Shown one piece after another: positions 50,788 to 52,213 of a stretch of DNA of 52,213 nucleotides. The DNA comes from CAIVAT01 sp037139855. Its GTDB lineage: Bacteria > Bacteroidota > Bacteroidia > Bacteroidales > FEN-979. The notes beneath the pieces are model-generated. The model saw nothing but the letters and a program-made list of their open reading frames with translations. It did no database searches and was not told the origin of the DNA. The stretch spans positions 1 through 52,213 of the forward strand of contig JBAXFM010000002.1 in the NCBI GenBank assembly GCA_037139855.1, given 5' to 3'. Every line of letters starts with the position of its first letter. Position 1 is the first letter of the stretch. The position numbers and the translations under genes were made by a program.

Positions 50788-52197
50788 ATGCGATTTTCAA
50801 AGCTGTTGTTTTTTTGCTTCCTGTCAGGGTTGATAGCTCTCCTTTTTTTCTCCTGCCGGAAAAAGGATAACATTGATACCAGTCCGGGACTGCAGCTTGC
50901 ATTTTCGACTGACACAGTGTTTTTTGATACCGTTTTCCCAACAGTGGGTTCCATTACCCAGCGGTTGCTGGTTTATAACCGGAATAAAAACAAAGTCAGC
51001 ATTTCAAGCATTCGTTTGTCGGGCGGGCAGGCTTCCAGTTACCGCATCAACGTGAACGGCACTCCGGTAACCAGTGCCTCAGATGTTGAAATTGCCGCGG
51101 ACGACAGCCTGTATATTTTTGTCAAAGTAACCATTGATCCGCACAATCAAAGTACCCCTTATGTGGTGAGCGATTCACTCCAATTTATCACCAATGGCAG
51201 CTCCCAGCAGGTAAAACTGGTGGCCTGGGGAAGAGAAGCCATTTTTTACAGGAAGGGTGAAATTACCGGCAACATCATCTGGGACAGCCTGAAGGCCCAT
51301 GTTATTTACGAATCACTCAGGGTTGACACCAATTCATCGCTGACCATCATGCCCGGCACCCGGGTATATTTTCACAAGGATGCCTACCTCGCTGTTTCGT
51401 ATTTATCTACCTTGAAAATTGCCGGTACCCTTGACCACCCGGTGCGGATACAGGGTGACCGGATGGATCCTTTTTACAAAGACCTTCCCGGGCAATGGGG
51501 CGGAATATATCTTGAAAAAGGGAGTAAAGACCATGATTTAAACTACTCAATCATAAAAAACGGAAGTTTCGGACTTTCGGTCGATTCGATGGGAAGCGCT
51601 ACCGCTCCCATGCTCAACATCAATAATTCCATTATTCAAAACATGTCGTCGGTCGGAATTTACGCCTATGGCACCTCCATCACGGCGATAAATTGTGTGA
51701 TTGGTGATTGCGGCGGAAACTGTCTGGCTTTAAACTATGGCGGGACTTACGATTTCAGGCAACTTACGGTCGGAAACTATTGGAGTGCCGCTGTTCGCCA
51801 TGCGGCTTCGGTTTACATGAGCAACTACAGTTATGACACCCTTGGCACTAAAATTTTCAACCCCCTCACGAAAGCATATTTTGGAAACGCCATTATTTAC
51901 GGTTCGAATGATGAAGAGATCGAACTTGATTCGGTTCCGGCCATCATGTTTGAATATTCATTTGACCATGCCATCCTGAAAACAAAGGTAAAGACAACAG
52001 ATCCGCTCCGATTCATCAACTGCATGGTGAACAAGGACCCTAAGTTTGTGGAGGTGGCTAAACTGGATTACCGGATCGACAGTATCTCCCCTGCCATCAA
52101 AGCCGGAAGAGACCTATTAATTCCTTTTGATATAAATGGCGTTGACCGGGGAAGTACACCGGCGATGGGGGCGTATGAGTACGTGAAGAAGAACTAA
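50788..52197 (+). CDS. Lipoprotein, probable right-handed beta-helix
   Basis: 469 residues from the ATG at 50788 (a GTG two codons upstream is also in frame). Lipoprotein signal MRFSKLLFFCFLSGLIALLF with lipobox LFFSC. After a beta-sandwich-like region (about 30-150, FDTVFPTVGSITQRLLVYNR) come repeated strand turns (YFHKDAYLAVSYLSTLKIAG, HDLNYSIIKNGSFGLSVDS, LNINNSIIQNMSSVGIYAYG) typical of right-handed parallel beta-helices, and a C terminus (SPAIKAGRDLLIPFDINGVD then GAYEY) like that of choice-of-anchor Q proteins. No catalytic residues are recognised. Probably periplasmic or on the outer membrane; function unknown. Confidence 0.85.
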   Translation: MRFSKLLFFCFLSGLIALLFFSCRKKDNIDTSPGLQLAFSTDTVFFDTVFPTVGSITQRLLVYNRNKNKVSISSIRLSGGQASSYRINVNGTPVTSASDVEIAADDSLYIFVKVTIDPHNQSTPYVVSDSLQFITNGSSQQVKLVAWGREAIFYRKGEITGNIIWDSLKAHVIYESLRVDTNSSLTIMPGTRVYFHKDAYLAVSYLSTLKIAGTLDHPVRIQGDRMDPFYKDLPGQWGGIYLEKGSKDHDLNYSIIKNGSFGLSVDSMGSATAPMLNINNSIIQNMSSVGIYAYGTSITAINCVIGDCGGNCLALNYGGTYDFRQLTVGNYWSAAVRHAASVYMSNYSYDTLGTKIFNPLTKAYFGNAIIYGSNDEEIELDSVPAIMFEYSFDHAILKTKVKTTDPLRFINCMVNKDPKFVEVAKLDYRIDSISPAIKAGRDLLIPFDINGVDRGSTPAMGAYEYVKKN

Positions 52198-52213
52198 GAA
52201 TATTGAATATTGA

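Overview
The window looks like a chromosomal segment of a Bacteroidota bacterium, probably an environmental Bacteroidales-type organism (the order is an inference). Signs for this are: three secreted peptidases with type IX secretion (T9SS) C-terminal sorting domains; a PorD-like DUF4835 protein; Bacteroidota-type omega subunit, sugar nucleotidyltransferase/left-handed-helix and DUF6913 proteins; a fused glycogen synthase/phosphorylase; and many promoter-like TAnnTTTG boxes, the -7 element of the Bacteroidota primary sigma factor, in front of operons. No rRNA, tRNA, CRISPR array, insertion sequence or prophage is visible. Most of the window is housekeeping, interrupted by short repeat-rich intergenic islands.

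Layout. 1-4657 (minus): bamD, rpoZ-like, coaBC, porD-like and recN (cut by the window edge). 4799-6984 (plus): an alpha-oxoamine synthase (serine palmitoyltransferase type) and a membrane protein. 6994-10160 (minus): DUF6913, dapA and an M14 carboxypeptidase with a T9SS tail. 10399-12778: a PhnP-like metallo-beta-lactamase hydrolase convergent with an orphan family-5 solute-binding lipoprotein. 12850-16798 (plus): tandem M1 peptidases with T9SS tails. 16804-22066 (minus): acyl-CoA reductase, ribosomal protein L31 type B, a nucleotidyltransferase-like protein and Lon. 22269-27130 (plus): a secreted unknown, then serC, serA, a four-helix-bundle protein and DUF1015, which form a serine-biosynthesis locus. 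27131-27635 is a gene-free repeat island. 27636-32836: LTA-synthase-like sulfatase, YggS-type PLP protein, DUF3298 secreted protein, prmC and a YigZ/IMPACT protein. 33231-36824 (plus): dnaA, low-molecular-weight phosphatase, threonine/serine dehydratase and an RsmI-like methyltransferase, tightly packed. 37061-38784: an ABC-2 exporter pair. 38799-50646 (minus): a glycogen locus (debranching enzyme, GT4, GH57, GT3-GT35 fusion) followed by fabG and a VWA membrane protein. 50788-52197 (plus): a lipoprotein that is probably a beta-helix.

The points most worth checking are: a single in-frame TAA splitting the GH57 amylase gene between its predicted catalytic residues; a heptamer microsatellite three bases from the start codon of the glycogen-locus GT4; a dispersed inverted-repeat family at three intergenic sites; substitutions of catalytic residues in the CoaC half of CoaBC (Asn to Asp, Cys to Ser) and in SerA (His to Lys); and a DUF1015 protein with a DGHHR motif in the serine operon, where a phosphoserine phosphatase would be expected. 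No clearly new defence or mobile system was found. All family assignments come from reading motifs, without database searches.
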